A DNA stretch of 64,000 bases from positions 402,120 through 466,119 of the forward strand of contig JANLFL010000001.1 in the NCBI GenBank assembly GCA_024655965.1, given 5' to 3'. Positions 44,120 to 51,315 of this stretch are shown here, one piece after another. Source of the DNA: Caldisericota bacterium (GTDB taxonomy: Bacteria; Caldisericota; JANLFM01). The position numbers were made by a program, and so were the translations under genes. How positions within the stretch are numbered: the stretch's first letter is position 1; the number at the start of each line of letters is the position of its first letter. The notes beneath the pieces were generated by a model. The model ran no database searches. It was not told the DNA's origin and saw nothing but the letters and a program-made list of their open reading frames with translations.

Positions 44120-44704
44120 TTAAACTGACAGGGGAATTTCCCTGCTCCCGGGTTTTACAAGTTTAATCCCCTGCTTGCAAAGGGGACACTCCTCCTTATT
44201 CCAGGTCTGAATTTCCAGCCTCAAAAGGGATTTCATGGGCACGCCTAAATCGAGGGGTTTCACGCTTCGGTCGATTATTGCCCCAACCCCGCCAACTTTT
44301 GCCCCGAAGGAGTGGCAAACGTCGATTACCTCGAGGACAGATCCGCCGGTAGTGATTACATCCTCGATTACTAAAACCGACTCCCCTTGCTCTAAAGAGA
44401 AACCCCGCCTTAAGACCATCTTCCCCTGCTCCCTTTCGGTGAAGATCGCCCTTTTCCTCAGGTGTCTGGCTACTTCGTAAACGATGATTATTCCCCCCAT
44501 TGCCGGACCGATTACCGTATCTATGGAAATTTCCCCAAAGAGGGAGGCCAGTTCTTCTCCCACGTTTGAGGAGATGGCCGGGTATTGAAGGAGAAGGGCG
44601 CATTGGACATAGCGGTCTGAATGCAGCCCCGAGGAGAGGAGAAAGTGCCCCTGCTGGAGTGCTCCGGTGCGGTAAAGAGTCTCTAAAAGTTCTTCCTTTT
44701 TCAC
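44120..44704 (-). CDS. pyrE: Orotate phosphoribosyltransferase
   Basis: The enzyme converts orotate and PRPP to OMP. The 194-aa protein has the PRPP motif VLVIEDVITTGGSVLEVI (near residues 110-128) and GPAMGGIIIVYEVAR. Its start overlaps the pyrF stop by 4 nt. It is the last gene of the pyrK-pyrD-pyrF-pyrE operon. The C-terminus carries CPLCKQG, a small extra cysteine pair seen in the longer Thermus/Clostridium-like forms. Confidence 0.96.
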   Translation of the reverse strand: MKKEELLETLYRTGALQQGHFLLSSGLHSDRYVQCALLLQYPAISSNVGEELASLFGEISIDTVIGPAMGGIIIVYEVARHLRKRAIFTEREQGKMVLRRGFSLEQGESVLVIEDVITTGGSVLEVIDVCHSFGAKVGGVGAIIDRSVKPLDLGVPMKSLLRLEIQTWNKEECPLCKQGIKLVKPGSREIPLSV

Positions 44705-45594
44705 TTTTTCACCCTTTCTTTTATTGCCTGATTGAGTTTGTCTCGGGCTTCAATATATGCCAGTCTCGTCGCTTCCCAGAATTTGATGTTCATCCCCGAA
44801 TATGGGGGTCTTTGAAAAGCATAAATCAGCTGCCTGGAGGAATTGATCACGGCCCCATTCCCTTTTTGATCGAAAGCCAGCGCAACCTCTTTCTCCGTGG
44901 CTCCCTGGGCACCGTAGCCCGGGACGAGGAAAAAAATTGAGGGAAATTGGCTTCGGAGGAGGGTAAGCTCTTCCGGGGAATTTCCGGCTACAACTGCTCC
45001 CAGTGCACTGAATCCGCTTTTTCCAATAAAGGGTTCCCCCCATTTCCTCACCATTTTTGCTACCTCGAGAAACAGAGGGCCTTCCTTTGTCCCCAGTTCC
45101 TGAATATTTTTGGCGGAGGGGTTTGATGTTCGAACCAGGACGAAGACCCCCTTTTTGAATTTTAGGAAGGGCAGGAACGGCTCGACGGAATCGAACCCCA
45201 GGAAAGGATTCAAGGTAACCGCGTCTGCCCCAAGGGGAGCATCCTCAGAAAGATAAGCTTCGGCATAATGCTCCGAGATTGTTCCGATATCCCCTCTCTT
45301 ACAATCAAGTATGGAGATGATTCCACTTTTCCGGGTTTTCCTCAGGGCTTCTTCTAAAGCCTCGATTCCTTCGCTCCCGTGGCGTTCGAAGCAGGCGATT
45401 TGAAACTTGATCACTGGAACCAGATCCTCGACGCTTTCCAAAATCTGGGCGCAGAACTCAATTAGTGCCTTTTTGGGGGGAAGGCTTGAAAGTTCCCGAG
45501 GAAATGAATCAAGCACCGGATCCATTCCCAGGCAAAGGAGGGAATCCTTTTTCTTCAAGTTGAAAAGAAGCCAATCGGCAAAATTCTCATCCAT
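44701..45594 (-). CDS. pyrF: Orotidine 5'-phosphate decarboxylase (PyrF, long type)
   Basis: The enzyme decarboxylates OMP to UMP. The 297-aa protein is the longer, group-2 type, with the LDCKRGDIGTISEHYAEAYLSE active-site block (the K-x-x-D catalytic array), VTLNPFLGFDSVEPFL and FLVPGYGAQGA. The ATG at 45594 (MDENFADW) overlaps the 3' end of pyrD by 8 nt. A longer in-frame reading to 45666 runs further into pyrD and is not supported. Confidence 0.95.
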   Translation of the reverse strand: MDENFADWLLFNLKKKDSLLCLGMDPVLDSFPRELSSLPPKKALIEFCAQILESVEDLVPVIKFQIACFERHGSEGIEALEEALRKTRKSGIISILDCKRGDIGTISEHYAEAYLSEDAPLGADAVTLNPFLGFDSVEPFLPFLKFKKGVFVLVRTSNPSAKNIQELGTKEGPLFLEVAKMVRKWGEPFIGKSGFSALGAVVAGNSPEELTLLRSQFPSIFFLVPGYGAQGATEKEVALAFDQKGNGAVINSSRQLIYAFQRPPYSGMNIKFWEATRLAYIEARDKLNQAIKERVKK

Positions 45595-46495
45595 CTTTAA
45601 AGGTCCCCCTGATCTCCTCCAGGCTCTCGATCCCCAGTTCATCAAGGATGGATTCCAGTTCCTCAAGGACTTTTATCGGTGCATCCGGTCTGCGGAAGGA
45701 GGCACTCCCCACAGCGATGGCGTAGGCCCCGGCGATGATAAATTCCAGAGCATCCTCCCCGGAGATTATCCCCCCCATGCCTATTACCGGAGTTTTTACG
45801 GCTTTGGAAACTTCGTAAACGAGCCTTAAGGCAAGGGGTTTGATCGCTGGGCCCGAGAGTCCTCCAAAGGTTGTGGCCAGGCGGGATCGTCTTGTCCGGG
45901 GATCGATGGCCATTCCCAAAAAGGTGTTAACCAGCGCGAGACAATCGGCTCCCTCCTCCTCAGCCGCCCTTGCCACTTCCTTAATTTCCCCCGTATTGGG
46001 GGTCAGCTTGACGATCATGGTTTTGGAGCAGGCCTTTCTTAATTTCCGGACAAGTTCCCCGGTTAATTTTGGGCTTGTCCCGAAAAGCATTCCCTCCTTG
46101 ACGTTGGGGCAGGAGACGTTGATCTCCAGAGCGTCAACGCGGGATTGGCTCTCCAAAGTCATGGCAAGGTCGAGGAACTCATCGATCGTCTCCCCCGCGA
46201 TGCTCACAACCAGGGGAACGCGGTATTTTTTAAATAGGGGGAGGGAGTTCTTTAAAAATTCATTTAAGCCATTGTTTTGAAGGCCAATGGAGTTCAAAAG
46301 GCCTGAAGGGGTTTCCCAGATCCGCGGGGAGGGGTTTCCTTGTCGGGGATTTAAAGTGACGGTTTTGGTAACGAAAGCCCCGAGGGAGTCGAGATCGATC
46401 AGGGATTCCGCCTCCTCCCCCCAGCCGTAAGTCCCAGAAGCGACCATTACCGGATTCTTGAGCCTTAAAGCTCCTATTTTTGCTTCAAGATTCAG
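45587..46495 (-). CDS. pyrD: Dihydroorotate dehydrogenase (catalytic subunit, class 1B)
   Basis: The FMN-dependent catalytic subunit oxidises dihydroorotate, passing electrons to PyrK. Conserved blocks are LKNPVMVASGTYGWG, NSIGLQNNG, LEINVSCPNVKEG (active-site cysteine), MIVKLTPN and GGIISGEDALEFI. The first ATG (46447) falls after the conserved LKNPV strand. In-frame upstream codons give NLEAKIGALRLKNPV, so the true start is most likely the CTG at 46495, behind GAGGTGA, since a stop codon lies two codons earlier. It overlaps the pyrK end by 11 nt. Confidence 0.93.
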   Translation of the reverse strand: MNLEAKIGALRLKNPVMVASGTYGWGEEAESLIDLDSLGAFVTKTVTLNPRQGNPSPRIWETPSGLLNSIGLQNNGLNEFLKNSLPLFKKYRVPLVVSIAGETIDEFLDLAMTLESQSRVDALEINVSCPNVKEGMLFGTSPKLTGELVRKLRKACSKTMIVKLTPNTGEIKEVARAAEEEGADCLALVNTFLGMAIDPRTRRSRLATTFGGLSGPAIKPLALRLVYEVSKAVKTPVIGMGGIISGEDALEFIIAGAYAIAVGSASFRRPDAPIKVLEELESILDELGIESLEEIRGTFKDG

Positions 46496-47255
46496 GGAGG
46501 ATCACCTCGCTTGCATTCCAAACCAGTCCTTCCCGGCACAGCCGGACTCTTTTTAGCCCCCTTTCTCCTTTAAGGGAGATGGCGCAGCTCAAACAAACTC
46601 CCACTCCACAGCCCATGATTTCTTCCAGAACTAAATAAAGGGGGACCCCCCGGATTTCTGAAACACTTTTCACTTTTTTCAAAAGAGAAATTGGCCCGCT
46701 GGCAATGATTAGATCGGGGGTAAAATCATCGATCAATTGGGGCAAGGGGTCGATGACCGTCCCCTTTATTCCGGAGGATCCATCTTCGGTCACCAGAAAG
46801 GTTTCCTTTTGGGGAAAAACCAGGGGGAACCAGTTTGTGGAAAGACTCCTTGAGCCCAGAAGGAAGAGGTGTCTTTTGCTTTTGAGGGTTTCAAGATAGC
46901 GAGAAAAGAAAACCCCCCCGGTTCCTCCGCCGACGAGGAGATAACTTTTGGCATCAGGGAGAACGAAGGGTTTTCCCAGAGGGCCTTGCAGTTGGAGAAA
47001 CATTCCCTCCTCAACTTCGGAAAGGATCCGGGTGAATTTTCCCCTGGGGTAAAAAACGATTTCCACTAAGGTCCCCATTTCCTTGAAAACCAGAAAGGGG
47101 CGGGGGAGAAAAGGATCAAGCACCCCCGGAAGGGAAAGCCTGATGAATTGCCCCGGCGCGCTTCCCAGAGGTGAGTCGATCTCCATCACCAGGTGGAAGA
47201 TTTCCCCAGCCAGGCTCGCTTTCTTTAAGATTCTTGCTTTAAATACCCCGCTCAT
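46485..47255 (-). CDS. pyrK: Dihydroorotate dehydrogenase electron-transfer subunit
   Basis: PyrK holds FAD and a [2Fe-2S] cluster and passes electrons from PyrD to NAD. The 256-aa protein has the FAD motif FLPRPFLVF, the NAD-binding LLVGGGTGGVFFSRYLE and the C-terminal cluster cysteines in EIMGCGVGVCLSCAISLKGERG and RLCREG. The ATG directly follows the T-run of a terminator hairpin, with the ribosome site GGAGG inside that hairpin. It heads the pyrKDFE operon. Confidence 0.95.
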   Translation of the reverse strand: MSGVFKARILKKASLAGEIFHLVMEIDSPLGSAPGQFIRLSLPGVLDPFLPRPFLVFKEMGTLVEIVFYPRGKFTRILSEVEEGMFLQLQGPLGKPFVLPDAKSYLLVGGGTGGVFFSRYLETLKSKRHLFLLGSRSLSTNWFPLVFPQKETFLVTEDGSSGIKGTVIDPLPQLIDDFTPDLIIASGPISLLKKVKSVSEIRGVPLYLVLEEIMGCGVGVCLSCAISLKGERGLKRVRLCREGLVWNASEVILPES

Positions 47256-47336
47256 AAAAAAAGAGCCCTCCAGGCTCTATGGAAAATGCCACCCCAATGA
47301 AGGCGGACCGGTTTTTTTCTCTGGTCCAGGTTCATT
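47256..47336 (-). promoter_or_regulatory. Candidate pyrimidine attenuator leader
   Basis: The minus-strand leader between the promoter and pyrK contains two hairpins. The first is AATGAACCTGGACC paired with GGTCCGCCTTCATT around a loop that starts CAGAGAAAAAAACC (47296-47336). It resembles a PyrR-binding hairpin, although the conserved CCAGAGAGG is only partly kept as CCAGAGA. The second is a terminator, AGAGCC-tggag-GGCTCT, with a T-run (47256-47278) that ends at the pyrK ATG. No pyrR gene is in the window. Confidence 0.65.
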
Positions 47337-47364
47337 TTAACCTCCGTCAGGGTAAATTTTAGGT

Positions 47365-47392
47365 ATTTTACCCTTTTACCTCAGTTTTGCAA
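47365..47392 (-). promoter_or_regulatory. Promoter of the pyrKDFE operon
   Basis: TTGCAA (47387-47392), a 16-bp spacer and TAAAAT (47365-47370) on the minus strand form a reasonable sigma-70 promoter. It gives a leader of about 100 nt that contains the two hairpins in front of pyrK. Confidence 0.55.
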
Positions 47393-47416
47393 GGTCAAAA
47401 AAGGTTTAAATAACCT

Positions 47417-48685
47417 TTATTGGCCGGGAAGACCGAGGCTCTTTAAGAAGTTCTTCTTCCTGATCAAGCGTTTGAAGGCTTTCACCACCATAGGATCGAA
47501 TTGGGTTCCCGAATTGTTTTCAATTTCCTTTAAAGCCTCCTCGACGGTAAGCGGTGGGCGGTAAGGTCTGTTGGAAATCATGGCATCGAAAGCATCGGCC
47601 AGGGTGATAATCCTTGCTTCAAGGGGGATTTCGGAGAGAGAAAGGGCGGATGGGTAACCCGAGCCATTTGCCTTTTCGTGGTGGTGCTCAATCCAGGGCA
47701 ATATCGGTTTGAGAAACTTGACGTTTCGGAGAATTTCCACTCCATCCACTGGATGGGCCTTGATTATTTTCCATTCCTCTTCGGTCAAAGCCCCGGGCTT
47801 GCGGAGGATGGCGGGATCGATCGAAACCTTTCCCATGTCATGTAGATAAGCGGCGTATTCCAGAAGTTGCAACCTTGGTTGGGAAAGGGGTAGAGTTTTT
47901 CCTATCTCCAGGGAAACGGTTGCCACTCTATCTGAGTGTCCGTGGGTGTACGGGTCCATGGCCTCGATCACTCCAACCAGGGAACGGAGGGACTGCCGGT
48001 AGACCTCCTGGGTGTGAAAGTAAAGTTTTGAGGCAAAGAAAAAGACGCAGAGAGGGATCAATCCAAGGAGGAGCCCCAGAATTCCAAAGGCTGCGTAGGT
48101 GGGTACAAGCAAAAAAAGGCTCACCCCCAGGACCAAATAAATTCCGAAGAAAAAGAGGGAAAGATGAACTCTTAAAGCATCCCTTAAGTTGGAGCGAAGG
48201 ATGAAAGAGCTTAATAGAGAAATGAAATTGAAGGAAAGGGCGTAGCCGAGAAAGACGGAGGCGAGCGCCAGAAGGAGGGCGGGGGAGTAAGTGTTTAAGG
48301 GAATCCCGATTAACTGGGAGGCGAAGTAATATCGGTATAGGAGTAAGGCCCCCAGGAATCCCCCCAGTTCGGAGGCAATTGATTTGAGAAAGCCGTCCTG
48401 GGCAATATGGGAGAAACTTAGAAAGACGAAGCCACCAAGAAGGGAGGAAAAGAGGACGACCAGGGCCTGTGGTGCCGGGAAGAGGAAAAGGGAAGCGATT
48501 GTGACTACACCAGCAGGGGAAATAATTTCGCCGAAATAGGAAACCTCAAGCGATCGGAGGAGGAAGGCTATTACAGCAAGGGGGAGGACGTTTAAGAAAG
48601 ACCCTGGGTCAAGGTACAGGGCATAGCCCCCGGTAAAAAGGAGCGCGGGAAGCAGAAAGAGGATGTAATTAAGCGGTCTTTTCAT
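47417..48685 (-). CDS. Multi-pass membrane protein with HD-GYP output domain
   Basis: The 422-aa protein has about seven or eight membrane helices in residues 5-220, then a cytoplasmic HD-GYP domain (about 230-410). The metal and catalytic residues are intact: HGHSDRVA (248-255), the HD pair of LHDMGK (282-283), HHHEKANGSGYP (334-345, with the GYP signature at 343-345) and LADAFDAM. HD-GYP domains hydrolyse cyclic di-GMP (some act on cGAMP). The membrane part looks like a sensor and matches no domain I can name. Its ATG lies 17 nt inside the upstream gene, which encodes a degenerate copy. Confidence 0.93.
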   Translation of the reverse strand: MKRPLNYILFLLPALLFTGGYALYLDPGSFLNVLPLAVIAFLLRSLEVSYFGEIISPAGVVTIASLFLFPAPQALVVLFSSLLGGFVFLSFSHIAQDGFLKSIASELGGFLGALLLYRYYFASQLIGIPLNTYSPALLLALASVFLGYALSFNFISLLSSFILRSNLRDALRVHLSLFFFGIYLVLGVSLFLLVPTYAAFGILGLLLGLIPLCVFFFASKLYFHTQEVYRQSLRSLVGVIEAMDPYTHGHSDRVATVSLEIGKTLPLSQPRLQLLEYAAYLHDMGKVSIDPAILRKPGALTEEEWKIIKAHPVDGVEILRNVKFLKPILPWIEHHHEKANGSGYPSALSLSEIPLEARIITLADAFDAMISNRPYRPPLTVEEALKEIENNSGTQFDPMVVKAFKRLIRKKNFLKSLGLPGQ

Positions 48686-49910
48686 TTTCTTTCTCCCTTT
48701 CCAGGATGGCGATCAAGGATTCAATTACCCTTGGGTCGAAGTGTTTTCCGCCTTTTTCCCTTAGACTTTTCAGGATTCCCTCGCGGGACTCCCCCTGGAA
48801 TTCGAGTTCCTCCAGAAATTCGCAGGCGGAAATGATTCGGGCCCCGAGGGGAATCTGGTCTCCCTTGAGTCCCCAGGGTCCAGTACCGTCCCATCTTTCG
48901 TGATGAAGGCGGATGAAAGGGGCCGCCTTTTTTAAGGTCTCGGTTCGCTCAAGAATTTGAGAGCCTGCCAGAAGGGCATTCACCACGATGGGGCTTGAAG
49001 ACCAGATAGGACGGGAAAGGGTGAGTTCCAGAAGGCTGTCCTCAATCCCCACCAGTCCGATATGGCGAAGATAGCTGGCATACCCTAATGTTTCGGCTTC
49101 CTCTGGAGGAAGGCCCAAAGCCTGACTTACCTGAAGGGCGTATTCGTAAACCTTTTGGTTTCTTCCCTGTTGGCCGAATTTTTTATCCACCGTGGCCATC
49201 AATGCGCGGATGGTTTCGGTGTAAGTCTCCTGGATACCCACGTAAGCCTGGAAGATGTACCTGGAAGCGAGGAGGGGTAAAAAGAGGATGGCAAGCCCCA
49301 GGTAGCCCAATTGAGTGAAGATGTAAGCCAGAAAGAGGGCGAAGGGGACAGCGATGAGCATGTTGGGAAACTCCCATTTGAGGATGTTCCAGAAAACCTT
49401 TTTAAGTGATCCCTGGTCGAAAGAGATGGCCCCCGCGGTAAGCCCCACGTTTACCACTGAGTAAACCATGCCGCTTAAGATTGCCGGAAGGATGGTTTTT
49501 AGGGGAACAGCGAAAGAAATTGAAAGAGCCGACCCTCCTGTGCGGTAGTAAATCAAAGCGGCTGCCCCATAGGAAATGGCAAGCTGGGCGCCATTAAAGA
49601 GGTAAACGTAGGGTTTTTTTAGGGGAAGGCTCTCCGGAAGGGCCCCGGTTATTGCCGGTATCCACACCGAAAAAGGGCCGAATAGAAAAAGGGCAGCGAA
49701 GTTCACATGAGAGGCCACGGAAAGATAGACGTTCAATTTTGGGAGTTTTACAAGGAGGATATAAGCGAGGTAACTGATAATGGCGAAAATCAAATAATCC
49801 CAGGCAAAAACCAAACGAAAATATGGGAAGGTGAGGAAAAGGACAACTAAACCCCCTGTGATGACCAATGCCAAGTAGACCTTAAGGCCTTTTGGAAATT
49901 CCTTCTTCAT
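48669..49910 (-). CDS. Multi-pass membrane protein with degenerate HD domain
   Basis: The 413-aa protein has the same layout as its downstream neighbour: about eight hydrophobic segments in residues 10-225, then an HD-like domain. At exactly matching positions the HD of LHDMGK is replaced by RH in LRHIGL (282-283), GYP (343-345) is replaced by GPW, and the DAFD block is replaced by CEFLEE. It is therefore probably catalytically dead but retains the fold, a pseudo-enzyme sensor. No clear ribosome site precedes its ATG (49910). It follows the 31-codon peptide gene by 36 bases. Confidence 0.88.
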   Translation of the reverse strand: MKKEFPKGLKVYLALVITGGLVVLFLTFPYFRLVFAWDYLIFAIISYLAYILLVKLPKLNVYLSVASHVNFAALFLFGPFSVWIPAITGALPESLPLKKPYVYLFNGAQLAISYGAAALIYYRTGGSALSISFAVPLKTILPAILSGMVYSVVNVGLTAGAISFDQGSLKKVFWNILKWEFPNMLIAVPFALFLAYIFTQLGYLGLAILFLPLLASRYIFQAYVGIQETYTETIRALMATVDKKFGQQGRNQKVYEYALQVSQALGLPPEEAETLGYASYLRHIGLVGIEDSLLELTLSRPIWSSSPIVVNALLAGSQILERTETLKKAAPFIRLHHERWDGTGPWGLKGDQIPLGARIISACEFLEELEFQGESREGILKSLREKGGKHFDPRVIESLIAILEREKENEKTA

Positions 49911-49946
49911 TCTTTTATTAGACGGCGCACTCCATTCAGGCGTTCG

Positions 49947-50042
49947 CTACCTTCCGCCCCACTTGACGTCTGCTCCGGATGCCAGAATCAAGGAAGCGAT
50001 AGTGGCCACAAACCACAGAGCTCTCGTTAACCAGCGTTTCAT
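49947..50042 (-). CDS. 31-aa signal-peptide-like small protein (candidate pheromone precursor)
   Basis: A 31-codon ORF starts ATG at 50042 and ends TAG at 49947. Its N-terminus is basic (MKRWLTR), the centre is hydrophobic (ALWFVATIASLIL), and it ends ASGADVKWGGR. The S-G-A before DVKWGGR is a fair signal-peptidase site, so a secreted heptapeptide DVKWGGR is predicted. AAAGGGGG stands 6-7 nt before the ATG. A TATAAT (50130-50135) lies upstream. It precedes two membrane HD-domain genes on the same strand with a 36-nt gap. No cysteine is present, so it is not an AgrD-type lactone precursor. Function is unproven; expression must be tested. Confidence 0.6.
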   Translation of the reverse strand: MKRWLTRALWFVATIASLILASGADVKWGGR

Positions 50043-50122
50043 GGGGATCCCCCTTTCGCACTCAAATGTTTCCACAGAGCGCTTCGCTAAAGGGAGTTTC
50101 CCGCTTCAGAATGCGCCGTCCA
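50043..50122 (-). promoter_or_regulatory. Structured leader of the small-peptide gene
   Basis: Read on the minus strand, CTCCCTTT (50089-50096) can pair with AAAGGGGG (50049-50056), which is the ribosome site of the 31-codon ORF. Inside this stem GCGCTC (50077-50082) pairs with GAGTGC (50058-50063), capped by TGT-GGAA-ACA. Alternatively GGGA-AAC-TCCC (50092-50102) forms and would free the ribosome site. The two folds exclude each other, so the leader could be a translational switch. It does not match c-di-GMP-I or -II riboswitch sequences as I know them. Confidence 0.5.
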
Positions 50123-50129
50123 GAAAAAG

Positions 50130-50135
50130 ATTATA
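50130..50135 (-). promoter_or_regulatory. -10 element upstream of the peptide gene
   Basis: TATAAT on the minus strand. A weak TTTACC lies 18 bp further upstream as a -35 element; TTGACT is too close (10 bp). The expected start near 50123 places GACGGCGCA (50112-50120) almost at the 5' end of the RNA. Confidence 0.45.
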
Positions 50136-50175
50136 GAGGAAAAAAAGTCAAGGGGTAAATTACAGAAAAAATATT

Positions 50176-50811
50176 TTAAACTTCCCCCTCCGCGATTTTG
50201 GGAAGAAGTCGGTTAATTGCACTGAGAACGCTTTTTACCGCCGCTTCTTCCTCGCTTCCCCTAACGGGGGCCGTCCCCGCGAGGACCAGGCCCCCCTTTC
50301 TTCCGTTCAGCAGGACCGAAGATACGACAAAAGGCATTTCAGCGGTCTTTAGGAGGTATATTCCTTGAAGGTGGAGTTTTTCATCCCCCAGGAAATGATT
50401 GACCGCTGAAACTGCAGCCTGCCCAATGGACTGAAGTCTCTGGGAGGGGTCCCGAACGAACGCTTGCCCCGGATGTTCCAAACCCGCTGGGTCTTTCAAG
50501 AGAACTTCGAAAAAATTTGGGTCCCCGGGAACAGTGCTGATTCCCACGAATTTGAGCCTGCCCTCGAGTGGGTGCTCCGCTTCCTTTTCGCTCTGCTGGA
50601 CAACTCCGATTTTTTTGTGGTCGACTTTTTTGCCGAATTTTACAAGCAGGGTTGACTCCACGTCTCGCACTACCTGTTTTGGGTTCCTCTGGTCGGTTGC
50701 CAGGATGTGGATTTCAACAATCTCCCCCTTCTGGTCGGTGACAATTTTGGCTCCCAGAACAGACTTAATGCGCAAAATCGCGCTTTCCATTTCCTGAATC
50801 AAGCTTTTCAA
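50176..50811 (-). CDS. Uncharacterised two-domain protein (paralogue of the 27413 gene)
   Basis: I do not recognise a named family. The 211-aa protein has an N-terminal part with EIHILATDQRNPKQVVRDVESTL and KVDHKKIGVVQ, and a C-terminal part with PGQAFVRDPSQRLQSIGQAAVSAVNHFLG and LVLAGTAPVRGSEEEAAVKSVLSAINRL. The same motif series is found in the protein at 27413-28054. It is soluble, without a visible catalytic motif. It lies directly upstream of the peptide/HD-domain cluster on the same strand (133-bp gap with a promoter-like -10), and diverges from the archease gene. Confidence 0.82.
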   Translation of the reverse strand: MKSLIQEMESAILRIKSVLGAKIVTDQKGEIVEIHILATDQRNPKQVVRDVESTLLVKFGKKVDHKKIGVVQQSEKEAEHPLEGRLKFVGISTVPGDPNFFEVLLKDPAGLEHPGQAFVRDPSQRLQSIGQAAVSAVNHFLGDEKLHLQGIYLLKTAEMPFVVSSVLLNGRKGGLVLAGTAPVRGSEEEAAVKSVLSAINRLLPKIAEGEV

Positions 50812-50901
50812 CCCGATTATTCCTCCTTCCGCCAGCCATATTTTACCACATCAGGCTCGAGGTATTTTTCAAAGCCATTTGCTAAAATGGAGGTTGTGAA
50901 A

Positions 50902-51306
50902 GTGGAAATCTTTCCCCATACCGCTGATATGGGTTTATTGGTCTCCGCACGGACCCTGAGGGAGGCTTTCAAAACATGCGCCCTTGCGGTTTCCTCCCTC
51001 CTGGTGCCCCAGAAGGTCCGTCCCCTTTCCAAAAGAATAATTGAAGTGAGCGCTACTGACAGGGAGTCCCTCCTGGTGAACTTCTTAAATGAGATCGTTT
51101 TCCTTTTTGAAGCGCACAAATTCATTCCATCGAAGATCAAGATTTCCAGATTGGGAAGGAAAAATTTAAAAGCGGAAATTTTGGGCGAAAAGTTTTCTCC
51201 CCAGAAGCACAAACAGGGTATCCCCGTTAAGGCTGCCACCTATCATAACATTGAAATCAAGAAAGAGGGAAATAAATGGGAAATAAAGGTAATTTTCGAC
51301 GTCTGA
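50902..51306 (+). CDS. Archease
   Basis: Archease activates RtcB by promoting guanylylation and multiple turnovers. The 134-aa protein begins (M)EIFPHTADMGLLVSARTLREAF, has the acidic/His metal site pattern D/H-T-A-D, and ends GIPVKAATYHNIEIKKEGNKWEIKVIFDV, the conserved archease tail. The GTG at 50902 is chosen because GGAGG lies 8 nt upstream. The ATG at 50887 is possible but lacks a ribosome site. rtcB is 14 kb away, so the pair is encoded separately here. Confidence 0.93.
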   Translation: MEIFPHTADMGLLVSARTLREAFKTCALAVSSLLVPQKVRPLSKRIIEVSATDRESLLVNFLNEIVFLFEAHKFIPSKIKISRLGRKNLKAEILGEKFSPQKHKQGIPVKAATYHNIEIKKEGNKWEIKVIFDV

Positions 51307-51315
51307 GAGGAAAAA

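Noticed and set aside
45595-45666. N-terminal extension of pyrF
   Set aside because: The extension lies inside pyrD in another frame; the ATG at 45594 gives the normal N-terminus and length.
50043-50122. c-di-GMP-I or c-di-GMP-II riboswitch in the peptide-gene leader
   Set aside because: Attractive because of the HD-GYP gene, but the conserved core sequences of both classes are not recognisable; only competing hairpins can be supported.
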